This document shows, piece after piece, positions 17,262 through 25,210 of a stretch of DNA of 52,857 nt (position 1 is the stretch's first letter; every line of letters starts with the position of its first letter). Location: contig DLDA01000048.1 of the NCBI GenBank assembly GCA_002480925.1, forward strand, positions 1 through 52,857, read 5' to 3'. Source of the DNA: Lachnospiraceae bacterium UBA7784. GTDB lineage: Bacteria > Bacillota > Clostridia > Lachnospirales > Lachnospiraceae. Made by a program: the position numbers and the translations under genes. The notes beneath the pieces are model-generated. The model searched no databases and had not been told where the DNA came from. It saw nothing but the letters and a program-made list of their open reading frames with translations.

Positions 17262-19700
17262 ATGACCTTTTTTACTAAATTTTATCTGGATAATGAAAAG
17301 GATATAGTGGTAGATCTCTACTGGGATCTCGGAGAGCTCTATTACTGTCTGTCCACTCCGAATCATCATACCGGCAATCTTATCAGAAATCTGTCGAGAC
17401 TTACAGGAACGCCCCTGTCGGAGGATAAGGACTCGCTTCTCGTGATAAGGGGACGGATTCCCTGCTATATAGACGGAAACAACAGGGAGGTCTGGGTCTT
17501 TCGGCTGGGAGGGATAAAGGCTGCAAATATCTACTCTGACGGAAGGGTAGAGATAAAGGCCGGAATACCCGCGATTTCAAAGACTCTTATGAGCCAGACC
17601 AAGGATTATACTACGGATCTTGATAAGACTATATTCAAGGACTATATCCCAAGGGATATAAAGTTCCGTTCAGATCTGCATACCCATATGAATGCGAATC
17701 TGTCAGGAGATGTGCTGATAGCCTTAGGCATAGTACATCAGCTCAGATATCCGCTCTATTATGTGAGAAAGCTCGGACTTACTCTTACGCCGCATCAGGA
17801 GGAGATCCTTGCGACAAGGAGAGCAAGAGTAGAAAAGCAGTTTGTGGACAGCGATCTTTCGGGCAAATATCTGGATCGGAAGATAAATGACAATACCTTC
17901 ATCAATTTTGCCGACCTGATCCTTAATAATCAGGAACATGCAGAGGATAATATAGCAAGGATCCGGGCCTCTCTTTCGATACTAAAGGATGGACAGGCGG
18001 TCTTTACCAATCTTGAGAAGGTATATCTCTACAGATATGTATTCTGTAAAGGCAGGGAGGCAGAGGATACGATCCCGGTCGACAGGGCCTTTAGTGTATG
18101 CGACAGGGATATAAGCAGATATATAGCTCAGATGCTTAAGGACCGGGAAGATAAGAGGTATCATGACAACAGCCTTTTTAAGGATCTCCTGCTCTGGATA
18201 GCCAGGACATACGCTTCTCAGGGAATAGCCTATGCTGAGATCTCCGATACGACCCTGGTAAAGAAATACGAATCAGTAAAGATGCTTGAGGAGGTCCATG
18301 AGGTAATGCCTGATATCTACAGGGAGACGGGAGTAAGGATCCGTTTCCTTGCGGCAATCAGGAGGATACCCCTTACTATAGTAAAGGACCGTCGGACTCC
18401 GGATGATTATCTGTCACAGAATATAGCGGCGCTTAAGGGAACCATACTAGACCCTTATGTGGCCGGCGTTGATTTCGTCGGAGAGGAGATAAACGATATC
18501 ATCTCCCTGAAGCCTGTATTCTATGAGATCGATAAGCTGCTTACCCTTGATCCAGATATGGTGATAAGGGTACATGCCGGAGAAAATGACAGTCAGAAGG
18601 ACAATATTGCCCATTCGATAGAATGTGTGAGAGACTGTCTGCCAGACGGGGTAAGCATGCCTCATATGCGTATAGGACATGGACTCTACACCTATTCCTT
18701 TACCTCACAGAAGGGCAGGCGGCTGATGAAGATGATCCGTGATCTGGGGGTAGTCCTCGAATTCCAGATCACATCCAATGTACGTCTCAATAATCTGAAC
18801 TCGCTTGCCAACCACCCGCTGAGGCAGTATCTGAAGGAGGGTATAAGCTGTGTCCAGGGAACGGATGGAGCGGCTATATATGGCACATCGCCAAGAGATG
18901 AGGAGCTTTCTCTTATCTGTCTTTTAGGTCTTGATCATGATCAGGCAGCAATGATGAGGAAGACAGAGGAAAGGATCATAAAGGAGAGCGAGGAAAGCTT
19001 CAGAAGAAAGAGCAGGAATTTTGAACGGCTAAAAGGGAACCATACTATAGAGGAGGTTATCCTTTCCCATATGGGAAGGAATCGTCTTGAGGGACTCTAT
19101 ATCAACAGGAGCAGGCATTATGATGCGGCAAGCGAGCTAAGGAGCAGTATAGACGAGCTTCCATGGGACCGCACACCTGTCATATTAGTCGGTGGAAGCT
19201 TCAATACAGAAAAGAGAACCACAAGGGTTACGGAGGATGGAAGGACCCAGCTTGAGGAAATGATAAGGGACCTTGATCCGTCAGAGTATTTCTTTGTGAT
19301 AGGCCATACACTTAAGGGCTATGAGAGATTGCTTGTGGATCTGAACAGACAGGAGAGGGATCCCTTTGAGATATATGCCTTTGTACCTTCTCTTCTTTGT
19401 GCAGGGGAAAGAGATGCCCTTAAGGAATCAGGAGTAAAGATCAGGGTCTCTCCGGAATTTGAGGGACAGGGTATCTATAAGAGCGTCAATTTCGAGATAT
19501 TCGAGCGCCGCCCTTCGATACTTATAGCAATGGATGGCAATTCTGCCGGAGAGAATATGATCCAGGAGGCAAAAAACGGAAAGGGCCAGGCAAGGATCTA
19601 TGTTTACCGCGGCGCCAGGCATCTGCTTACTAAGGCATCCTCTCTGGAGGGATATGTGAAATTCTTCGGAAAAGGAGAAAACATCTCGACAATGCTTTAA
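17262..19700 (+). CDS. Adenosine-deaminase-like enzyme with C-terminal SLOG/Rossmann-like domain
   Basis: An 812-residue protein. Residues 1-130 are a domain I do not recognise. About 135-600 is an adenosine/AMP-deaminase amidohydrolase: H140-x-H142 (zinc), H438-A-G-E441 (catalytic Glu), R-I-G-H473-G and T-D535. The family's second Asp (substrate N7 contact) is Gly536, so substrate choice may differ. About 635-812 looks like a nucleotide-binding Rossmann/SLOG fold: V-I-L-V-G-G-S near 640, F-F-V-I-G-H-T, and an I-A-M-D-G-N-S-A-G-E-N strand-loop near the end. AAGGGAG precedes the ATG, 16 nt after the TPM gene, so it belongs to that operon. The SLOG assignment is a pattern judgement. Confidence 0.75.
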   Translation: MTFFTKFYLDNEKDIVVDLYWDLGELYYCLSTPNHHTGNLIRNLSRLTGTPLSEDKDSLLVIRGRIPCYIDGNNREVWVFRLGGIKAANIYSDGRVEIKAGIPAISKTLMSQTKDYTTDLDKTIFKDYIPRDIKFRSDLHTHMNANLSGDVLIALGIVHQLRYPLYYVRKLGLTLTPHQEEILATRRARVEKQFVDSDLSGKYLDRKINDNTFINFADLILNNQEHAEDNIARIRASLSILKDGQAVFTNLEKVYLYRYVFCKGREAEDTIPVDRAFSVCDRDISRYIAQMLKDREDKRYHDNSLFKDLLLWIARTYASQGIAYAEISDTTLVKKYESVKMLEEVHEVMPDIYRETGVRIRFLAAIRRIPLTIVKDRRTPDDYLSQNIAALKGTILDPYVAGVDFVGEEINDIISLKPVFYEIDKLLTLDPDMVIRVHAGENDSQKDNIAHSIECVRDCLPDGVSMPHMRIGHGLYTYSFTSQKGRRLMKMIRDLGVVLEFQITSNVRLNNLNSLANHPLRQYLKEGISCVQGTDGAAIYGTSPRDEELSLICLLGLDHDQAAMMRKTEERIIKESEESFRRKSRNFERLKGNHTIEEVILSHMGRNRLEGLYINRSRHYDAASELRSSIDELPWDRTPVILVGGSFNTEKRTTRVTEDGRTQLEEMIRDLDPSEYFFVIGHTLKGYERLLVDLNRQERDPFEIYAFVPSLLCAGERDALKESGVKIRVSPEFEGQGIYKSVNFEIFERRPSILIAMDGNSAGENMIQEAKNGKGQARIYVYRGARHLLTKASSLEGYVKFFGKGENISTML

Positions 19701-19709
19701 TTATTTATC

Positions 19710-19738
19710 TTGCAAACATATTCTAAAAAATGTAGAAT
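19710..19738 (+). promoter_or_regulatory. Promoter of the ECF S-component gene
   Basis: TTGCAA (19710-19715), 17 bp, TAGAAT (19733-19738); leader of about 20 nt with GAAAGGAAGG before the ATG. It separates the ECF gene from the ADA-like operon. No riboswitch fits in this short leader. Confidence 0.75.
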
Positions 19739-19765
19739 AATTCTGAAAGGAAGGCTTTTATTTTC

Positions 19766-20596
19766 ATGAACACGAAAAAAGAGACCTTGAGCCTTGTGCT
19801 TACAGCGCTTTTTACAGCGATCATAGTTATAATGACGATCACACCTCTGGGATTCATCCCGCTTGGAGTGATAAATGCGACGATAGTACATATACCAGTC
19901 ATACTCGGAGCGATCTTTCTTGGACCTAAGAAGGGGTCCTTCCTTGGATTCGTCTTCGGACTTATGAGCTTTCTTAAAAGCACGCTGACTCCGGATACGG
20001 TCAGCGCATTTGTTTTTTCACCGGTAATTGCTGCATCGCAGTTCGGACCGTCAGGAGTCTTTAAGAGCATCTTTATCTGCTTTGTCCCAAGGATACTTGT
20101 AGGAGTATTACCTTACTATGTATTCATTCTGATAAAGAGGCTTACAGTAAAATCCAGCTCAAGGGCCGGGATAGGAGTGATGGACGCCCTTATAAGCCTT
20201 GTGGCCTTCGCAGGACTTTATCAGCTCTTTTCAAGACGCCTTGATAATGCCCCTGCTTCAGTCTTCCTGTCGCTTGTCATTGCAGCTGTGATCTTTGCCG
20301 CGCTTATGGCACTTTCTCTTAAAAAGGACAGGGGAACGCTTGGATATGCCTATGCAGGACTTACCGGAGCGCTTACCAATACGCTTCTGGTAATGCCCTC
20401 TATCTATATACTATATCATGATGCCTATGCAAGGGCGACTGATGTACCGCAGTCTGCCCTTCTTGGAGTGATACTTGGTATAATAGGATTCAATGGTGTG
20501 ATCGAGGCAGTACTTGCTGCAGTCATAGTTGCGGCTGTATCAGAAGCCCTTGTACATGTGGTCCTGCCCTATTCAGGCAGCAGGACCAGAAACTAA
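19766..20596 (+). CDS. ECF transporter S component (vitamin uptake)
   Basis: A 276-residue hydrophobic protein with six or more membrane helices. The N-terminus (L-V-L-T-A-L-F-T-A-I-I near residues 10-20 and I-N-A-T-I-V-H-I-P-V-I-L-G-A-I-F-L-G-P-K-x-G near 35-58) is typical of S components of the FolT/PanT type, which bind folate, pantothenate or another vitamin and use a shared energising module. The substrate cannot be read from sequence. The first helices contain the A-x-x-x-A motif for contact with EcfT. The module genes are not in the window. Confidence 0.88.
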   Translation: MNTKKETLSLVLTALFTAIIVIMTITPLGFIPLGVINATIVHIPVILGAIFLGPKKGSFLGFVFGLMSFLKSTLTPDTVSAFVFSPVIAASQFGPSGVFKSIFICFVPRILVGVLPYYVFILIKRLTVKSSSRAGIGVMDALISLVAFAGLYQLFSRRLDNAPASVFLSLVIAAVIFAALMALSLKKDRGTLGYAYAGLTGALTNTLLVMPSIYILYHDAYARATDVPQSALLGVILGIIGFNGVIEAVLAAVIVAAVSEALVHVVLPYSGSRTRN

Positions 20597-20626
20597 AGAG
20601 CCTTGTATCAAGACCGGAGGAGACAG

Positions 20627-21532
20627 ATGCAGCAGATACTTGAAAAGAACCAGATCTTAGTCTACAGGATGTATGACCACCGCCCTATCACAGATCATGA
20701 CGGGAACTATTACTGCAGGGGAGCTAATGCTGTATTCAGTCAGGATTTCTCGATCTGCAAGGACTGTCCGCTCTGCAGCGGCGTTTTCCCGAGAAATTAT
20801 TGCAGATACTTTGATCTCGATGATCCGAAGGACCATTATGAGGAGCTTTATAATACTCCTGAAATGGAAAAGACCAGGATAGATGATTTCATAGAGACCG
20901 GAATTACCGGGGATTTTCCTGAGTATGTCGAGGAGGATGGCTCATCGGGACAGCTCCTTATTGAAAAGGCAGTGAGGTTTGCAGCAGGCTATCACAGGGG
21001 TGCATTCCGTAAGGGCAACAATGTCCCATATATAGTCCATCCGATCGAGACCATGATGCTTGTTTCAAAAATGACTGACGATCCGTCTGTCATAGCGGCC
21101 GCGGCTCTTCATGATGTGATAGAGGATACTGCCTGCACCGTAGAGGAGCTTAAACGGGAGTTCGGCGACAGGATAGCCGGACTTGTCATTAGCGAATCAG
21201 AGAATAAGCGAGAGGGCTCTCCGAAGGAGGAGACCTGGAAGATCAGGAAGGAAGAAAATCTCCTCCATGTAAAGGAAGCGCCTGTGGAATCCCAGATGAT
21301 AATGCTTGCAGACAAGGTAAGCAATCTGAGGGCCACAGTGAGGGATTTCAGACAAAGCGGATCGTCGATCTGGGGCAAGTTCAATATGAAGGATGAGTCA
21401 CAGCAGGCCTGGTACTATAAGAGCGTGGCTCATGTACTCAGTAATCTTTCATATCTTCCGGCATATCAGGAATATATCTATATGCTCGAGGAGGTCTTTG
21501 CCGGAGTAGACACGCCTCCACTGATCCAGTAA
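20627..21532 (+). CDS. MESH1/RelA-SpoT-type HD hydrolase with N-terminal Cys cluster
   Basis: A 301-residue protein. About 110-300 is an HD hydrolase of the small alarmone hydrolase type: V-P-Y-I-V-H138-P, A-L-H162-D163-V-I-E-D-T, and M-L-A-D-K-V-S-N-L-R (metal Asp). Such enzymes split ppGpp to GDP and pyrophosphate; no synthetase domain is present. The N-terminal ~100 residues are unusual: Cys30, Cys44, Cys47, Cys50 and Cys59, a potential metal or Fe-S site. The ATG at 20627 is chosen because GGAGG lies just upstream; an earlier start at 20603 lacks one. Confidence 0.8.
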   Translation: MQQILEKNQILVYRMYDHRPITDHDGNYYCRGANAVFSQDFSICKDCPLCSGVFPRNYCRYFDLDDPKDHYEELYNTPEMEKTRIDDFIETGITGDFPEYVEEDGSSGQLLIEKAVRFAAGYHRGAFRKGNNVPYIVHPIETMMLVSKMTDDPSVIAAAALHDVIEDTACTVEELKREFGDRIAGLVISESENKREGSPKEETWKIRKEENLLHVKEAPVESQMIMLADKVSNLRATVRDFRQSGSSIWGKFNMKDESQQAWYYKSVAHVLSNLSYLPAYQEYIYMLEEVFAGVDTPPLIQ

Positions 21533-21539
21533 AAAGTGC

Positions 21540-21568
21540 TTGAAATCAGATGGGCTTTATTATAAAAT
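21540..21568 (+). promoter_or_regulatory. Promoter of the small 111-residue protein gene
   Basis: TTGAAA (21540-21545), 17 bp, TAAAAT (21563-21568). The predicted leader is about 40 nt and contains GAGGATT before the ATG at 21615. Confidence 0.65.
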
Positions 21569-21614
21569 GATTACTGTTGGCGGAGTTCGCAGGATTATTT
21601 ATGAGGATTATTGA

Positions 21615-21950
21615 ATGAGCCTTTCAGTTGGAAGAATAAGCGGTATATCGGCTTCGGCAGTTTCGGCTGCAGGCACCAGGAATTATGCCTACAGGCTTTC
21701 TGACAGAAGCGAGGTCAGTGACGTTTATACAGAGCGGATCTCAGGTATCGATCCTTCAGAGGCTGTTGACCCGGTTGGTCCTGTAAGATATGCAGATGCA
21801 GCCAGAAGCAGCAGACAGCTGCAGGATAAAAGGGATATCAGCGCAGGATATAATGATCTGGCAGCAGGCTTTGAGACGGGTGGATATGATAGTTCCGGCA
21901 GCTCTTATGCCTATTCTGTTGCCGGTAAGAATTATGACGAGTTCGCGTGA
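21615..21950 (+). CDS. Small Ser/Tyr/Gly-rich protein of unknown function
   Basis: A 111-residue polar protein with no membrane segment or cysteine. The N-terminus (M-S-L-S-V-G-R-I-S-G-I-S-A-S) recalls the starts of flagellar accessory proteins such as FlaG, and the centre has a D-x-x-x-P-V-G-P-V-R-Y-x-D-A segment followed by a charged helix. I do not recognise the family. It stands alone between its own promoter and a strong terminator, so it is a monocistronic gene; GAGGATT is its ribosome site. Export through the flagellar apparatus is only a guess. Confidence 0.6.
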   Translation: MSLSVGRISGISASAVSAAGTRNYAYRLSDRSEVSDVYTERISGIDPSEAVDPVGPVRYADAARSSRQLQDKRDISAGYNDLAAGFETGGYDSSGSSYAYSVAGKNYDEFA

Positions 21951-21974
21951 TGCGCGCCCTGATACAATGGATTC

Positions 21975-22007
21975 AAGGAGCTGTGGCCATACGCCACGGC
22001 TCCTTTT
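21975..22007 (+). terminator. Terminator after the 111-residue protein gene
   Basis: A perfect 13-bp stem with one G-U pair (21975-21987 with 21993-22005), loop CATAC, then a four-base T run. An extended -10 element (TGATACAAT, about 21959-21967) lies just upstream, so the hairpin might also lie in the leader of the methyltransferase gene. Confidence 0.8.
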
Positions 22008-22028
22008 ATGATGAAGGGATATGCTTTT

Positions 22029-23183
22029 ATGTATGAATTGATGGCGCCGTGCCATTTCGGACTTGAGGCGGTGCTTAAAAGAGAGATTTATGATCTGGGA
22101 TATGAAATAACCATGGTCGAGGACGGCCACGTATGCTACGAGGCGGATGATCAGGGGATAGTCCTTTCAAATCTATGCCTGCGTACAGCGGAGAGGGTCC
22201 TTGTCGTGGTAGGCAGATTTACAGCAACAGACTATGAAAGTTTCTTTCAGGGGATGAAAGCACTGCCATGGGAGAGATATATTCCGTCTGACGGGCGCTT
22301 CTGGATCACAAAGGCCACGACAGTTAAGAGCGCTCTTTTCTCGCCGAGTGACCTGCAGAGGGTAGGGAAGAAGGCAATGGTAAAGAGAATGTCTGAGGTT
22401 TACGGAATAGAGCGCTTTCCTGAGACTGGTCCTTCATATCCGGTCAGACTTTTTCTGTATAAGAATGTTGTGACCGTCACGCTTGACAGCTCAGGCGAGG
22501 CTCTCCATAAGAGAGGATACAGGAAAAAGACAGGACCTGCTCCCATATCAGAGACGCTTGCCTCAGCCCTTCTTATGCTGACGCCATGGAGAGAGGGCAG
22601 GATACTTGCTGATCCATTCTGCGGCAGCGGGACCTTTCTTATCGAGGCGGCCCAGATGGCAGCCAATATGGCACCGGGACTTGGAAGGGATTTTGTCTCT
22701 ATGGAGTGGGAGAATCTTATAAGTAAAGATATCTGGAAGGAGGAAAGGAAATGGCTTAAGGCTGCTGTTGATATGCCGGAGCGGGCATATCTCTACGGCA
22801 GCGATATAGACAGGACCATGATACCGGTAGCAAGAGAGAATGCCAGAAGGGCCGGAGTAGAGAAGCTGATACGGTTTAAGACGGCAGACGTTTCAGAATT
22901 CTCATCAGACCGGCCATTTGGCTTTATCGTTACTAATCCTCCATATGGTGAGAGACTTTCAGAGACAGAGGAGCTTCCTGATATATATAGCAGGCTCTCG
23001 ACTGTATACAGGGGCCTTGACAGATGGTCAATGTATGTGATAAGCGCCTGGGAGGATGCGCCTAAGTATCTTGGAAAGCCAGCTAAGAACAGGAAGATAT
23101 ACAATGGGATGATGAAGACATATTTTTATCAGTATCCGGGCATGAAGCCGCCAAAGGGGTATTTCGATGACAGGGATCTATAG
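22029..23183 (+). CDS. THUMP-domain class I SAM-dependent RNA methyltransferase (RlmL/YpsC-like)
   Basis: A 384-residue methyltransferase. An N-terminal ferredoxin-like/THUMP region (about 1-160) is followed by a Rossmann methyltransferase (about 165-385) with L-A-D-P-F-C-G-S-G-T-F motif I near 195 and the target motif N-P-P-Y-G-E-R near 303. These enzymes make N2-methylguanine in 23S rRNA or tRNA; the exact site is not determinable here. The ATG at 22029 has GAAGGGA upstream; an ATG at 22008 would overlap the terminator stem end. The 3' end overlaps the amidase gene by 17 nt. Confidence 0.87.
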   Translation: MYELMAPCHFGLEAVLKREIYDLGYEITMVEDGHVCYEADDQGIVLSNLCLRTAERVLVVVGRFTATDYESFFQGMKALPWERYIPSDGRFWITKATTVKSALFSPSDLQRVGKKAMVKRMSEVYGIERFPETGPSYPVRLFLYKNVVTVTLDSSGEALHKRGYRKKTGPAPISETLASALLMLTPWREGRILADPFCGSGTFLIEAAQMAANMAPGLGRDFVSMEWENLISKDIWKEERKWLKAAVDMPERAYLYGSDIDRTMIPVARENARRAGVEKLIRFKTADVSEFSSDRPFGFIVTNPPYGERLSETEELPDIYSRLSTVYRGLDRWSMYVISAWEDAPKYLGKPAKNRKIYNGMMKTYFYQYPGMKPPKGYFDDRDL

Positions 23184-24264
23184 CAGGATAATAAGGCTTG
23201 TCACTGTCCTTGCAGCAGCTATTGCAATAGGAGGTGCTCTTCTCATCTATATGTTCCAGGGGAGTCCTGAGCTTTCCCGCAGGAGGGTCATCGAAAACAG
23301 CGGCTCTCTTATATCCTATATAAGGAAGGAGCAGAGGAAGCTGTCCGCCTATGACAGACTCCACGAGCTTGAGCTCCATATTCCAAGGGGGCACAGGGCA
23401 TCAGAATTTACGATAGAGGAGAGCGGGACCTTTACTGTCTATACCATACATATACCGGACATAAATGCTTCCTACTTTGCTGATTTCCCCGTCACCGGAA
23501 ACGGCAGGAATATTTCTGACATGACCTATAATATCTCAGCTAGCGGGGGAACCGTGAGTATAGTGACTAGTCAGCCTCTTTTTCTTAAAAAGACATCTGA
23601 TGGTCAGAGAGTTTTTTTCGACTTCATATCCCCAAGGCAGTACTTCGACAAGATAGTCGTCATAGATCCCGGACATGGAGGAAGGGATCAGGGAGCCTCA
23701 GCAGGGGGAGACTGTGAGAAGGATATTACTCTTTCTGTAGTGAAGAAGATGAAGCAGATCACAGGAATCAGTGCATGCAGGGAGCTTAAGGATTATTCGG
23801 ATCAGATCTCTGCTGTGAATGTGAGCGGAGTCGGACGGGTCGGATTCTTTTATACAAGGCTTAGCGACAGGAAGGTCTTCCTTAAGGAAAGAGGTGCCTT
23901 CGCAAGAGCGCTAAAGCCTGACCTCTTCCTGTCGGTGCATGTCAATTCCACAGCCTCAGGAAGGATTTCCTATATCAATGGAGCGAGCGTACTTTACAGG
24001 GCCGGTGATAAGACCGGAGAGTCAAAGAGGTTTGCCGGGATCGTAGAGAAGGGACTGCTTAAGGATCTGGGTGCGAAAAGCAAGGGGACTATAGCAGGAG
24101 ATGAGCTCTACCTAATAAGGACCGCTCAATGGCCGGTAGCTCTTGCAGAGCTCGGCTTCATCACGAATCCATCAGAGCACAGGAAGCTGGTCTCGCAGAG
24201 CTACCAGAAGAAGGCAGCAGAGTCGATGATTAGGGCAGTAGAGGAGTATTTAAGTTATAGGTGA
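23167..24264 (+). CDS. N-acetylmuramoyl-L-alanine amidase (Amidase_3)
   Basis: A 365-residue exported cell-wall hydrolase. An N-terminal signal anchor (about 9-30) is followed by an AMIN-like beta domain (about 60-155) and a zinc amidase (about 160-360): I-D-P-G-H-G-G-R-D (His, metal), the L-F-L-S-V-H-V-N-S metal motif, and the catalytic Glu in A-L-A-E-L-G-F-I-T-N. It cuts the bond between N-acetylmuramic acid and the peptide stem. The start overlaps the upstream methyltransferase. The stop codon (24262-24264) lies in the first unit of the long heptad array. Confidence 0.9.
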   Translation: MTGIYSRIIRLVTVLAAAIAIGGALLIYMFQGSPELSRRRVIENSGSLISYIRKEQRKLSAYDRLHELELHIPRGHRASEFTIEESGTFTVYTIHIPDINASYFADFPVTGNGRNISDMTYNISASGGTVSIVTSQPLFLKKTSDGQRVFFDFISPRQYFDKIVVIDPGHGGRDQGASAGGDCEKDITLSVVKKMKQITGISACRELKDYSDQISAVNVSGVGRVGFFYTRLSDRKVFLKERGAFARALKPDLFLSVHVNSTASGRISYINGASVLYRAGDKTGESKRFAGIVEKGLLKDLGAKSKGTIAGDELYLIRTAQWPVALAELGFITNPSEHRKLVSQSYQKKAAESMIRAVEEYLSYR

Positions 24265-24424
24265 GAGGTCAGAGGTTAGAGGTGAGAGGTTAGAGGTGAG
24301 AGGTTAGAGGTTAGAGGTCAGAGGTTAGAGGTGAGAGGTTAGAGGTTAGAGGTGAGAGGTTAGAGGTGAGAGGTCAGAGGTGAGAGGTCAGAGGTGAGAG
24401 GTGAGAGGTCAGAGGTTAGAGGTT
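24259..24424 (+). repeat. Long heptanucleotide array, 23 perfect AGGTNAG units
   Basis: Twenty-three consecutive AGGTNAG units from 24259 to 24419, then AGGTT. Only the fifth base varies: G nine times, T nine times, C five times, A never. The order is G,C,T,G,T,G,T,T,C,T,G,T,T,G,T,G,C,G,C,G,G,C,T. The first unit contains the amidase stop codon. The AGGTGAG units match the Shine-Dalgarno complement of 16S rRNA. An inverted array follows at 24533. Confidence 0.97.
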
Positions 24425-24440
24425 CTTAAAGGAGAAGATT

Positions 24441-24485
24441 ATGGTGATCATAAGGTGGATGTGGAAGAATTTCAAAGTTTCTTAA
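24441..24485 (+). CDS. Possible 14-residue peptide in the repeat core
   Basis: ATG at 24441 is preceded by AAAGGAG at good spacing and runs 14 codons to TAA (MVIIRWMWKNFKVS). The peptide is hydrophobic and cationic. It lies in the 108-nt core between inverted heptad arrays. It may be a chance ORF or a leader peptide for rdgB. Confidence is low because of its size. Confidence 0.25.
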   Translation: MVIIRWMWKNFKVS

Positions 24486-24532
24486 CCGTATCTGGTGATC
24501 AGAAGGCCGTGAGAAAAGAAGAAAGCCCTGAT

Positions 24533-24577
24533 TCCTCGGACCTCAGACCTCAGACCTCACACCTCACACCTCACACC
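24533..24577 (-). repeat. Inverted heptad array, six units
   Basis: On the plus strand, one TCCTCGG unit and five units of ACCTCA(G/C), then ACC; on the minus strand these are AGGTNNG-type units. It lies opposite in orientation to the array at 24259-24424, so the transcript could fold into a long stem. It ends 18 nt before the rdgB start. Confidence 0.92.
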
Positions 24578-24595
24578 CCAAAGGAAAGGACACCA

Positions 24596-25210
24596 ATGAA
24601 CAAGATCATTTTTGCAACTGGAAATAAGAACAAGGTCAGAGAATGCCATGAGATTCTTGCTGATCTCGGAACAGAGATCATATCGATGAAGGAGGCCGGC
24701 ATCTTTCTGGATATAGTAGAGGATGGAAAGACATTTGAAGAAAATGCGCTGATAAAGGCAAGGGCCGTTCATGCTGCTGCTCCTGATTCCATAGTTATAG
24801 CCGATGACTCGGGGCTTTGTATCGATGCCCTTAATGGAGAGCCTGGTATTTATTCTGCAAGATACTTAGGAGAGGATACCTCTTATCAGATAAAGAACCA
24901 GAAGATATTAGAGAGGCTTGACGGAGTGCCGGAGGAAAAGCGCAGCGCGAGATTTGTATGCGCCATGGCTGTGGTCATGCCGGATGGAGAGGACTTTACG
25001 ACAAGAGGCGTGATGGAGGGATATATAGGAGATCACGCAGAGGGAGAGAACGGCTTCGGATATGATCCGATATTTTTTGTAAAGCCATATGACTGCTCGA
25101 GCGCGGTGCTTTCACCGGATGAGAAAAATGCCATCTCCCACAGGGGGAAAGCCATGAGGGCTATGAGAGAGCGACTTAAGGAAATGATCGAAAACGGAGG
25201 CAAAAGGTGA
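24596..25210 (+). CDS. rdgB: RdgB/HAM1 inosine/xanthosine triphosphate pyrophosphatase
   Basis: A 204-residue enzyme that hydrolyses ITP, dITP and XTP to monophosphates, keeping deaminated purines out of nucleic acids. Family motifs: I-I-F-A-T-G-N-K-N-K at the N-terminus, the T-F-E-E-N-A-L-I-K-A segment, D-D-S-G-L-C-I-D-A-L-N-G-E-P-G-I-Y-S-A-R, and F-G-Y-D-P-I-F. The start at 24596 is chosen because the family begins M-N-K-I-I-F; a reading frame continues upstream through the repeats to 24401 but encodes low-complexity sequence. The last bases overlap the phosphodiesterase start as GTGA. Confidence 0.95.
   Translation: MNKIIFATGNKNKVRECHEILADLGTEIISMKEAGIFLDIVEDGKTFEENALIKARAVHAAAPDSIVIADDSGLCIDALNGEPGIYSARYLGEDTSYQIKNQKILERLDGVPEEKRSARFVCAMAVVMPDGEDFTTRGVMEGYIGDHAEGENGFGYDPIFFVKPYDCSSAVLSPDEKNAISHRGKAMRAMRERLKEMIENGGKR

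Noticed and set aside
17262..19700. RADAR RdrB
   Set aside because: RADAR needs the RdrA ATPase next to it; here the neighbours are SPFH, zinc-ribbon and TPM proteins, and a C-terminal Rossmann-like domain is present.
24259..24577. CRISPR array
   Set aside because: Units are seven bases with no unique spacers and no cas genes are near.
24401..24595. Upstream extension of rdgB
   Set aside because: The 65 extra codons come from heptad repeats and the core; the conserved family start is at 24596.
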